This document shows, piece after piece, positions 1 through 5,086 of a DNA stretch of 5,382 bases. Made by a program: the position numbers and the translations under genes. Numbering within the stretch: the stretch's first letter is position 1; every line of letters begins with the position of its first letter. The notes beneath the pieces were generated by a model, which had not been told where the DNA came from, made no database searches, and saw nothing but the letters and a program-made list of their open reading frames with translations. The DNA comes from Candidatus Omnitrophota bacterium (GTDB lineage Bacteria > Omnitrophota > Gorgyraeia > JABMRN01): assembly GCA_028702395.1 (NCBI GenBank), contig JAQVOV010000109.1, forward strand, positions 1 to 5,382, given 5' to 3'.

Positions 1-117
1 ATCTCCTATTTTTATATCTTTACAAACCTTGTCAGCAGAAATATCCAAAAGAACTAATTCTCCATTTTGCTGAATAGCATTTATTATCCCGACTTCTTCT
101 ACGATCCCTGTGAACAT
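1..117 (-). CDS. ribE: Riboflavin synthase alpha subunit, N-terminal part (cut by window edge)
   Basis: Riboflavin synthase performs the last step of the pathway, dismutating two 6,7-dimethyl-8-ribityllumazine molecules into riboflavin and the pyrimidine that is recycled by RibH. Only the first 39 codons are in the window and the frame is open to the edge. They begin MFTGIVEEVG, the near-invariant start of this family, and end KDIKIGD, which matches the run-up to the GDSIAVNGVCLT-type segment that would follow. The start at 117 is preceded by a strong GGAGG ribosome-binding site at about 126-122. The gene lies 65 bases after ribD and is probably the next cistron of the same operon. The full enzyme is usually about 200 residues with two homologous barrels, so most of it lies outside. 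The symbol follows the usage in which ribE is the alpha subunit (ribC in some species). Confidence 0.95.
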   Translation of the reverse strand, partial: MFTGIVEEVGIINAIQQNGELVLLDISADKVCKDIKIGD

Positions 118-136
118 CTTTCCTCCAGCTTTCTTT

Positions 137-164
137 AGAACCTGGTTCTAGAGAACCAGGTTCT
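137..164. repeat. Perfect 13-bp palindrome in the ribD-ribE spacer
   Basis: AGAACCTGGTTCT (137-149) and AGAACCAGGTTCT (152-164) are exact reverse complements separated by two bases. As RNA this would form a hairpin just upstream of the ribE ribosome-binding site. On the minus strand no U-run follows it, so it does not look like an intrinsic terminator. Each arm is itself nearly self-complementary (AGAACC-GGTTCT), so a cruciform or two small hairpins are alternatives. It may be a short relative of the larger inverted repeats in the other spacers, or an mRNA processing or stability element. Confidence 0.75.
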
Positions 165-182
165 CCGTTAACGAAAAAAAAG

Positions 183-1274
183 TTAGTTTAGAAATCCTTC
201 AACAAGCAGATCTGAATCAAATGAAGTTTGCTTAATATCAGTTAAACTTACTGCTCTTGAAACTTTTTTAACACCATTTCCTCCTATACTTGTAACAGCA
301 TTCTTACCTGCTATTATTTTAGGTGAAATAAAGAACATTACCTTATCGATCTGTTTTTCATCAAGAAAACTTCCGACTACTTCACTTCCTGCTTCAACAA
401 GAATATCTAAAAATCCTAACTGCCCTAAATTTTTAAGCACATCTTTTATATCTATTCTTTTGTTTTTTGTTTTTGCGCTGATGATCTTTACACCTTTTTT
501 TTGCAAGATCACCTTTTTTTTAGGGTCACAACTAGATGAAGTAAAAATTATAACATCAGACAATTTTACTGTTTTAATGATCTTGGCTTTTAATGGTATC
601 CTTAAATGTGTGTCAAGGATCACCCTTACAGGATTTTTTTTTGTTCTTATTCTAGGTAATAGGCACGCATCATCTTCTATTATTGTATTTATACCGGTTA
701 ACACTACATCACTATCTGCTCTCAACCTTTGAACATAAAGCCTGCTTTTTTCATTGGTTATCCATTTGCTGTCACCTGTCGAAGTTGCTATCTTTCCGTC
801 TAAACTCTGTGCTATTTTGACTGTTACATAAGGCATTTTTTTATTTATATATTTTATGAAGGGTCTGTTAAGAGCAACTGCCTTTTTTTCGCATACTCCT
901 GTTAGAACATCTATTCCTGATTTTTTAAGTCTACTGATACCTTTACCGTTATTGAGCGGATTAGGATCTTTCATTGCAACAACTACTTGTTTTATCCCTG
1001 CCTTTATAATAGCTTCTGTACACGGAGGTGTTTTTCCGTAATGATCGCAAGGTTCAAGAGTAACATACATCGTCGCTTTTTTTGCCTTTTCTTTTGCTTG
1101 TAACAATGCATTTACTTCTGCATGAAAACCACCGAAATATTCATGGTATCCTTTTGCTATGACTCTATTGTTTTTTACAATAACACAACCTACCAGAGGA
1201 TTAGGATGAGTGAACCCTTTAGCTTTTTTTGCTAAACTTAATGCTTGATGCATAAACGTTTCATGCTTTGACAT
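183..1274 (-). CDS. ribD: Bifunctional riboflavin biosynthesis deaminase/reductase RibD
   Basis: RibD deaminates 2,5-diamino-6-ribosylamino-pyrimidinone 5'-phosphate and then reduces the ribose side chain with NADPH, giving 5-amino-6-ribitylamino-uracil 5'-phosphate. At 363 residues it has the usual length. Residues 1-145 are the cytidine-deaminase-like domain: HAE at 51-53 supplies a zinc ligand and the catalytic glutamate, and PC at 75-76 with C85 in EPCDHYGKTPPC gives the other zinc ligands. Residues about 148-363 are the reductase domain, with VKIAQSLDGKIA (152-163), SKWIT (169-173), VLTGINTI (191-198) and LVEAG (292-296). The DDACLLPR segment at 201-208 replaces the more usual DDPxLxxR, a mild divergence. 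The start has an AAGGAAGAG ribosome-binding site that overlaps the stop codon of the upstream phosphoesterase gene, 11 bases away, so translation of the two is probably coupled. Confidence 0.96.
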   Translation of the reverse strand: MSKHETFMHQALSLAKKAKGFTHPNPLVGCVIVKNNRVIAKGYHEYFGGFHAEVNALLQAKEKAKKATMYVTLEPCDHYGKTPPCTEAIIKAGIKQVVVAMKDPNPLNNGKGISRLKKSGIDVLTGVCEKKAVALNRPFIKYINKKMPYVTVKIAQSLDGKIATSTGDSKWITNEKSRLYVQRLRADSDVVLTGINTIIEDDACLLPRIRTKKNPVRVILDTHLRIPLKAKIIKTVKLSDVIIFTSSSCDPKKKVILQKKGVKIISAKTKNKRIDIKDVLKNLGQLGFLDILVEAGSEVVGSFLDEKQIDKVMFFISPKIIAGKNAVTSIGGNGVKKVSRAVSLTDIKQTSFDSDLLVEGFLN

Positions 1275-1285
1275 TTTCTCTTCCT

Positions 1286-2113
1286 TTATACATTATTCAA
1301 ACTTGCCCTTTTAAGTTGTTCTACAACCTCATATTGAACTAACCTACTACCTAACAAAACATTTCTTTTTGCATCGCCATGGCAATCAGATCCGCCTGTC
1401 ATTATAAGATCAAACTGTTTTGCTATTTTCTTGTATTTTTTCTCGTCACTAACACTATGATTTGTATGGAAAACTTCTATGCCTTTTAACCCATAATCCA
1501 CAAGCTCTGATATAAGACTATCATCATTCATTGTTATCGGATGAGCTATAACAGGAACTCCGCCTGCAGCAAGTATGCTTTCTATGGTTTCTTGAGGGCT
1601 GATCTTCATGTGTGGTAAATAGCATGGTGCATTTACACCTATATATTTTTTAAAGGCAGCACCTAACGATCTTACAAAACCTTTTTCATATATAGCACGA
1701 GCAATATGAAGTCTGCTTATCGTGCCTTTTCCTACTATGTTAAAGATATCTTGTGCTTCAATATCCAGACCTTTTTCCTGTAAAAGCTTTGTTACAAGAT
1801 AAACTCTTTCAATTCTACTGGCATAAATGATCTCTAGTTTTTTTAAAAAATCTTCATCCTTACGATCTAAATAATAACCAAGAATGTGTATCTCTTTATC
1901 GTCATCTGTAATAGCAGAGATCTCTATCCCCGGTACAATTTCAATATTATATTCTTTTGCACATGCACAAGCTTCGTCGATACCTCCGAAACAATCATGA
2001 TCTGTTATGCCAATGACATCTATGCCTTTTTCATGAGCAATATCAATGACCTGTTTTGGTGAAAATGTTGAATCGGAATAATATGTGTGTACATGTAAAT
2101 CTGCGTATTTCAT
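1286..2113 (-). CDS. PHP-domain metal-dependent phosphoesterase (RNase AM / COG0613 type)
   Basis: This 275-residue protein has a full PHP metal centre: DLHVHT (H7, H9), ITDHD (D38, H39, D40), GIEIS (E64), EIHILGY (H76), SRLHIA (R134, H136), IAHP (H191), VFHTNHS (H216) and GSDCHG (D243, H245). The order, length and insert between E64 and H191 fit COG0613, the family of E. coli RNase AM (YciV, a 5'-3' exonuclease acting on short RNAs and rRNA ends) and of a nucleoside 3',5'-bisphosphate phosphatase. No signal peptide or membrane segment is seen, so it is probably cytoplasmic. It sits between nusB (96 bases upstream) and ribD (11 bases downstream). Two roles fit: rRNA 5'-end trimming alongside NusB, or the missing phosphatase of the riboflavin pathway. 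The sequence cannot decide. The start at 2113 has only GGGGG at 2125-2121 as a ribosome-binding site, next to the repeat. The first residues, MKYADLHVHT, match the family N-terminus, so the start is secure. Confidence 0.9.
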   Translation of the reverse strand: MKYADLHVHTYYSDSTFSPKQVIDIAHEKGIDVIGITDHDCFGGIDEACACAKEYNIEIVPGIEISAITDDDKEIHILGYYLDRKDEDFLKKLEIIYASRIERVYLVTKLLQEKGLDIEAQDIFNIVGKGTISRLHIARAIYEKGFVRSLGAAFKKYIGVNAPCYLPHMKISPQETIESILAAGGVPVIAHPITMNDDSLISELVDYGLKGIEVFHTNHSVSDEKKYKKIAKQFDLIMTGGSDCHGDAKRNVLLGSRLVQYEVVEQLKRASLNNV

Positions 2114-2125
2114 GAATTAGCCCCC

Positions 2126-2210
2126 AGCTGTCAGCGATCAGCCTTCAGCTATTAATTAAATTTTATATTTTTCTACCAGCTGACAGCTGAAAGCTGATAG
2201 CTGAAAAGCT
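2126..2210. repeat. Inverted pair of 7-bp tandem arrays, AGCTGAN type, in the nusB-PHP spacer
   Basis: The left arm (2126-2153) reads in 7-base steps AGCTGTC, AGCGATC, AGCCTTC, AGCTATT. The right arm (2178-2205) reads AGCTGAC, AGCTGAA, AGCTGAT, AGCTGAA, followed by AAGCT. The reverse complement of the right arm gives AGCTATC, AGCTTTC, AGCTGTC units, so the arms face each other across about 24 AT-rich bases. The transcript could fold into an imperfect hairpin of about 28 bases per arm. The right arm runs directly into the nusB stop codon (2212-2210), and the left arm ends 12 bases from the start codon of the next gene. No U-run follows, so it is not a standard terminator. Confidence 0.85.
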
Positions 2211-2626
2211 TATTGTTTATCTATTTCTTCTTTTTTGATCTTATCAAGAATACCATTAACGAATTTTCCTGAGTTTTGATCACCACATTTTTTGGCAAGT
2301 TCAATTGCTTCATTTATACTTACTTTCGGCGGGATATTATCATCATATAAAAGTTCGAATGCAGCCAAACGAAGGATGTTCCTGTCTATAACAGCCATCC
2401 TATTGATCTCCCAGTTTTTAGCATATTTTTTTATGATCCTGTCAATATCTTTTAACTGTTTTTCAACACCTTCGACCAGGGAAGTAGTGAACTGTGTTAT
2501 CTCTTTGCTTTTAACATCATAGGTCTCAAAAAAATCAATAAGACAATCTGATGAAGGATCCTTACGGACATCCATCGCATAAAGGACCTTTAATGCATGC
2601 TCTCTTGACTTTGATCTTTTTCTCAT
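2210..2626 (-). CDS. nusB: Transcription antitermination factor NusB
   Basis: NusB pairs with NusE (ribosomal protein S10) to bind boxA RNA and stabilise antiterminating RNA polymerase on rRNA operons. The 138-residue length is typical of this all-helical protein. Recognisable features are the basic N-terminus with RxxALKVLYAMD (8-19), which corresponds to the RNA-contacting first helix, NW followed by INR at 71-76, DRNILRLAAFELLY at 81-94, PPKVSINEAIELAKKCG at 99-115 and SGKFVNGILDKI at 119-130. The start at 2626 is preceded by GGAGG at 2634-2630. Its 18-base leader, TGCTATAAACGGAGGAAA, is identical to the one before ribBA. The gene lies 153 bases after ribH, a neighbourhood common in bacteria, and is presumably cotranscribed with the rib genes and so affected by FMN unless an internal promoter exists. 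Confidence 0.96.
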   Translation of the reverse strand: MRKRSKSREHALKVLYAMDVRKDPSSDCLIDFFETYDVKSKEITQFTTSLVEGVEKQLKDIDRIIKKYAKNWEINRMAVIDRNILRLAAFELLYDDNIPPKVSINEAIELAKKCGDQNSGKFVNGILDKIKKEEIDKQ

Positions 2627-2644
2627 TTTCCTCCGTTTATAGCA
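2627..2644 (-). promoter_or_regulatory. nusB ribosome-binding leader, identical to the ribBA leader
   Basis: On the minus strand this reads TGCTATAAACGGAGGAAA directly before the nusB ATG, with GGAGG as the Shine-Dalgarno core. The same 18 bases occur before ribBA at 4599-4582. In both places the inverted tandem-array element begins within a few bases upstream. ribH has a similar but not identical leader (AATAAAGGAGGCTAAA). Confidence 0.8.
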
Positions 2645-2648
2645 CGTA

Positions 2649-2762
2649 GTGTCAGTGTCTGTTTCTGTGTCTGTAAAGGAACGTCCTAAATACAGTTTTA
2701 AAAAGCTATTTTAGAACAATCCAGCACTGACACTGACACAGACACAAAAACAAACACAAACT
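2649..2762. repeat. Inverted pair of 6-bp tandem arrays, GTGTCT type, in the ribH-nusB spacer
   Basis: The left arm (2649-2674) reads in 6-base steps GTGTCA, GTGTCT, GTTTCT, GTGTCT, GT. The right arm (2725-2760) reads CACTGA, CACTGA, CACAGA, CACAAA, AACAAA, CACAAA. The arms are complementary across a centre of about 50 bases. The centre is itself weakly palindromic: GGAACGTCCTAAATA begins at 2678 and TATTTTAGAACAATCC ends at 2722. This is the only element with period 6 rather than 7. Neither orientation ends in a terminator-like U-run. Confidence 0.85.
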
Positions 2763-2779
2763 ATTTATTTCCTCAGCCT

Positions 2780-3241
2780 TTATATTTTACCATATAAATT
2801 AGCTAATTCAATAGCTGTTATTGCCGCATCTCTTCCTTTATTCCCGCTTTTTGTGCCTGCTCTTTCTATAGCCTGCTCTAAAGTATCTGCTGTTATAACA
2901 CCAAAAACACAAGGAACATCTTCATCCAAAGAAACTTTTGCAATACCTTTTGCTACTTCGCCGGCAACAAAATCAAAATGAGGCGTATTTCCTCTTATGA
3001 CTGTCCCTAAACAAATAATAGCATCATATTTTTTTGAACGTGCCATTCTCTGGGCAAGTAATGGTATTTCGAAAGATCCAGGAACCCATAAAAAAGTTAT
3101 ATCTTTTTCCTGTGCGCCATGACGGATCAAGGTATCATTAGCTCCTTCAAGAAGTTTGTTTGATATGAATTCATTGAATCTTGACACTACTATACCGAAT
3201 TTTTTCCCCTTTGCCAGTACATCTACAATTATCTCGTTCAT
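2780..3241 (-). CDS. ribH: 6,7-dimethyl-8-ribityllumazine synthase
   Basis: RibH condenses 5-amino-6-ribitylamino-uracil with 3,4-dihydroxy-2-butanone 4-phosphate (made by the N-terminal half of RibBA) to give the lumazine that RibE converts to riboflavin. Its 153 residues match the family length, and key positions fall at the numbers used for the Bacillus subtilis enzyme: F22 in SRFNEFIS stacks on the substrate ring, H88 in GNTPHFDFV is the catalytic histidine, and R127 and K135 in IERAGTKSGNKGRDAA bind phosphate. VPGSFEIPL (53-61) and FGVITADTLEQA (113-124) are also diagnostic. Members form pentamers or 60-subunit shells; which one cannot be told here. The start at 3241 has GGAGG at 3251-3247. 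It lies 136 bases after ribBA, with an inverted repeat filling most of that gap. Confidence 0.97.
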   Translation of the reverse strand: MNEIIVDVLAKGKKFGIVVSRFNEFISNKLLEGANDTLIRHGAQEKDITFLWVPGSFEIPLLAQRMARSKKYDAIICLGTVIRGNTPHFDFVAGEVAKGIAKVSLDEDVPCVFGVITADTLEQAIERAGTKSGNKGRDAAITAIELANLYGKI

Positions 3242-3258
3242 TTTAGCCTCCTTTATTT

Positions 3259-3380
3259 GTGTTGTGAGTATTGTGTAATGTGTCTTGTGTCCAGAGCGGA
3301 AAAATTGTATCTGGTTTCCCTAAATAAACTCATTACACAACACTCATGACACAGTACTCAGTACACAGTACTCATTATTA
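3259..3380. repeat. Inverted pair of 7-bp tandem arrays, GTGTNNT type, in the ribBA-ribH spacer
   Basis: The left arm (3259-3293) reads in 7-base steps GTGTTGT, GAGTATT, GTGTAAT, GTGTCTT, GTGTCCA. The right arm (3332-3380) reads ATTACAC, AACACTC, ATGACAC, AGTACTC, AGTACAC, AGTACTC, ATTATTA. Its reverse complement gives GTGTAAT, GAGTGTT, GTGTCAT, GAGTACT and so on, so the arms are complementary with the same G-[TA]-G-T-N-N-T unit. The roughly 38-base centre contains GGAAA and TTTCC with CCTAAATA. The last 7-base unit includes the ribBA stop codon (3380-3378), so the array appears to continue up to the coding sequence. Confidence 0.87.
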
Positions 3381-4580
3381 CACGTGTCTCAAATGGTGCC
3401 CCATTTTTTTCTTTTTAGTATGCAAATATCTTTTATTTCTCTTGTTTGGTTTTACTTCAATATGTTCTCTTTTAACTATCTTTATACCATAACCTTCCAA
3501 CCCAATTATTTTTTTAGGATTATTTGTAAGCAGTCTTATTTTTTTTAATCCAAGATCTACTAAAATTTGTGCTCCAATACCATAATCCCTAAGATCTGAT
3601 GCAAAACCAAGCGCTTCATTAGCCTCTACTGTATCCATGCCCTTATCCTGCAAATGATATGCTTTCATCTTATTTGCAAGACCTATGCCTCTACCTTCCT
3701 GCGCCATATAAAGAAGAACACCTTTTTTTTCTTTTGCGATCATTTTCATTGCCATAGCAAGCTGATCACCGCAATCACATCTTTTGGATCCGAAAACATC
3801 TCCTGTAATACATTGCGAATGAACTCTTACAAGAGTAATACCTTTTTTTATATTCCCTTTTATTAATGCAACATTAACATGCTGAGGATCAACAACAGAA
3901 GTATATGTTATTGCCTTAAAATCCCCATATTTGGTAGGCAATATCGATTCTGTGACTTTATTTATCATATTTTCAGTTTTTCGTCTGTAAGCTATCAAAT
4001 CTTTTATTGTACATATCTTAAGTTTATGCGTTTTTGCAAACTCTATCAACTCTGGAGTTCTTGACATAGTTCCATCCTCATTAATTATCTCACAGATAGC
4101 CCCTACTGGATCAAGCCCAGCTAACCGAGAAAGATCCACACAGGCTTCAGTATGTCCCGCTCTAACAAGCACTCCTCCATCTTGTGCCCTTAAAGGGAAC
4201 ATGTGCCCTGGTCTTATAAAATCTGTAGACTTTGATGTTCTTTTCGAAAGAAGGTTAATGGTTTTCGCTCTATCATGTGCTGAAATACCAGTTGTAACAT
4301 CTTTTTTTGCATCACAGGAAACTGCCCAAGCTGTTTTAAAATTATCTCTATTTTCACTAGACATTGGCTGCAAATTCAGTCTTTCTAAATACTCCTGTGC
4401 CATAGGCACACATACAAGTCCCCTTCCATGTTTGATCATGAAATTAATATCTTTTGGCGTGACTTTTGTTCCTGCCATTAAAAGATCCCCTTCATTCTCT
4501 CGTGAAGGATCATCAATAACAACTACCATTTTTCCGTTTTTTATGTCTTGTATCACATCTTTTATTTTATCAAAATCCAT
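3378..4580 (-). CDS. ribBA: Bifunctional DHBP synthase / GTP cyclohydrolase II
   Basis: This fusion makes both precursors of riboflavin: the N-terminal half turns ribulose 5-phosphate into 3,4-dihydroxy-2-butanone 4-phosphate, and the C-terminal half opens GTP to the diaminopyrimidine used by RibD. Residues about 1-203 are the RibB domain, with RENEGD (27-32), TTGISAHDRA (96-105), RPGHMFPLRA (123-132), AGHTEA (141-146) and E164. Residues about 205-400 are the RibA domain: zinc cysteines C257, C268 and C270 in HSQCITGDVFGSKRCDCG have the same spacing as C54, C65 and C67 of E. coli RibA. By that offset Y308, D329 and R331 match its active-site residues. QEGRGIGL (294-301) and LTNNPKK (351-357) are also diagnostic. 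Length, 400 residues, is normal and both active sites look intact. It is the first gene of the operon, behind the FMN riboswitch and a GGAGG ribosome-binding site at 4589-4585. Confidence 0.97.
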   Translation of the reverse strand: MDFDKIKDVIQDIKNGKMVVVIDDPSRENEGDLLMAGTKVTPKDINFMIKHGRGLVCVPMAQEYLERLNLQPMSSENRDNFKTAWAVSCDAKKDVTTGISAHDRAKTINLLSKRTSKSTDFIRPGHMFPLRAQDGGVLVRAGHTEACVDLSRLAGLDPVGAICEIINEDGTMSRTPELIEFAKTHKLKICTIKDLIAYRRKTENMINKVTESILPTKYGDFKAITYTSVVDPQHVNVALIKGNIKKGITLVRVHSQCITGDVFGSKRCDCGDQLAMAMKMIAKEKKGVLLYMAQEGRGIGLANKMKAYHLQDKGMDTVEANEALGFASDLRDYGIGAQILVDLGLKKIRLLTNNPKKIIGLEGYGIKIVKREHIEVKPNKRNKRYLHTKKKKMGHHLRHV

Positions 4581-4581
4581 T

Positions 4582-4599
4582 TTTCCTCCGTTTATAGCA
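4582..4599 (-). promoter_or_regulatory. ribBA ribosome-binding leader, identical to the nusB leader
   Basis: TGCTATAAACGGAGGAAA on the minus strand, one base before the ribBA ATG, contains the Shine-Dalgarno GGAGG and is an exact copy of the nusB leader at 2644-2627. It lies between the ribBA start and the AGTNACT-type inverted array. Confidence 0.8.
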
Positions 4600-4602
4600 T
4601 TT

Positions 4603-4728
4603 AGTAACTAGTGATTAGTGACTAGTAACTAGAAATAATTTATTTAAAGATATTTCGTCTATATAAGATTTATCTTAAGATCAATTAATTCTAGTCTCTA
4701 GTCACTAGTTTCTAGTCTCTAATTACTA
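4603..4728. repeat. Inverted pair of 7-bp tandem arrays, AGTNACT type, between attenuator and ribBA
   Basis: The left arm (4603-4630) reads AGTAACT, AGTGATT, AGTGACT, AGTAACT. The right arm (4691-4728) reads CTAGTCT, CTAGTCA, CTAGTTT, CTAGTCT, CTAATTA, CTA, whose reverse complement is AGTAATT, AGAGACT, AGAAACT, AGTGACT, AGAGACT. Aligned from the outside, 22 of 28 positions pair over four units. The centre is about 55 AT-rich bases. In mRNA this would place a large hairpin just before the ribBA ribosome-binding site and after the riboswitch terminator, so it would be present only in read-through transcripts. Confidence 0.87.
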
Positions 4729-4747
4729 CATCCTATTACCTATACAT

Positions 4748-4779
4748 AAAAATACCCTGAAACAATAGCTTCAGGGTAT
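4748..4779 (-). terminator. FMN-controlled intrinsic terminator (attenuator) of the rib operon
   Basis: Read on the minus strand, ATACCCTGAA (4779-4770) pairs perfectly with TTCAGGGTAT (4761-4752) around a short loop, followed by a run of five U, the form of a Rho-independent terminator. It lies about 20 bases after the riboswitch aptamer. Its 5' half, ACCCTGAAG (4777-4769), is also perfectly complementary to CTTCAGGGT (4911-4903) in the first strand of the aptamer, giving a 9-bp antiterminator that cannot coexist with either aptamer helix P1 or the terminator. Confidence 0.92.
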
Positions 4780-4800
4780 AAAAATAAAAACATATATTTT

Positions 4801-4912
4801 TCTTCTCCCATCCCGACTATACGGTCGGTATCAGAATTTCACTGATTCAATCGCTAAAAAGCGAGTCGCGGACTATAACCGCCGATCGAGGAATTGCACC
4901 TCACCCTGAAGA
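4801..4912 (-). ncRNA. FMN riboswitch (RFN element)
   Basis: The minus strand carries the conserved RFN blocks in order: TCAGGGTGAGGTGCAATTCC (from 4909), GATCGGCGGTTATAGTCCGC, a variable hairpin CTCGC-TTTTTA-GCGA, then GTGAAATTCTGATACCGAC and AGTCGGGATGGGAGAAGA ending at 4801. P1 closes by TCTTC (4912-4908) with GAAGA (4805-4801). The RNA senses flavin mononucleotide. With FMN bound, P1 forms and the downstream terminator is free to fold; without FMN, the first strand pairs with the terminator and transcription enters ribBA. Position, direction and partner genes fit the standard rib-operon switch. Confidence 0.97.
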
Positions 4913-4945
4913 TTTTTTAGTAACTTAAATGTAAAGAACTTCTCT

Positions 4946-4973
4946 ATAATACCAAAATTCTTGAAAAATGCAA
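4946..4973 (-). promoter_or_regulatory. Probable sigma70-type promoter of the rib operon
   Basis: On the minus strand, TTGCAT (4973-4968) is followed after 16 bases by TATTAT (4951-4946), a good -10 match with a weaker -35. Transcription would begin near 4940, about 27 bases before the riboswitch aptamer, which is the expected layout. An A-rich stretch lies just upstream of the -35. Assigned from pattern and position only. Confidence 0.6.
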
Positions 4974-5032
4974 GTTTTTTTCTCTTTTTTGTTTCATGTT
5001 TTGTAAATCATCGTTGATCGTGCTATTAACTT

Positions 5033-5067
5033 ACGTATCACGGATGACGGCTCACGGTTCACTAACC
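5033..5067. repeat. Unpaired 7-bp tandem array, ACGGNTC type
   Basis: The plus strand reads in 7-base steps ACGTATC, ACGGATG, ACGGCTC, ACGGTTC, ACTAACC. A degenerate inverted partner may lie just to the left (CGTTGATCGTG near 5012-5022, 7 of 11 positions), but it is not convincing. The array lies upstream of the rib promoter, in the gap to the H1-like gene. Confidence 0.65.
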
Positions 5068-5086
5068 CATATCACCTCAATACAGA

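Noticed and set aside
137..164. Palindrome as a terminator after ribD
   Set aside because: The minus strand after the hairpin is purine-rich and leads into the ribE ribosome-binding site, with no U-run.
460..732. Plus-strand open frame of 90 codons
   Set aside because: It is antisense to ribD. The hydrophobic residues come from the complement of A-rich lysine codons, a common artefact in AT-rich genes.
183..1274. Possible degraded RibD because of the DDACLLPR segment
   Set aside because: Both domains are full length with intact zinc ligands and reductase motifs, so the substitution is more likely ordinary divergence than decay.
2126..3380. Inverted arrays as Rho-independent terminators of ribBA, ribH and nusB
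   Set aside because: No U-run follows the distal arm on the minus strand in any of the three spacers, and the arms are long and imperfect rather than short and GC-rich.
4201..4611. Plus-strand open frame of 136 codons
   Set aside because: It lies antisense within ribBA, whose protein matches its family along the full length. It has no ribosome-binding site of note and no recognisable protein features.
2126..4728. CRISPR array
   Set aside because: Units are 6-7 bases, adjacent without spacers and arranged as inverted pairs, unlike 23-40 base repeats separated by unique spacers.
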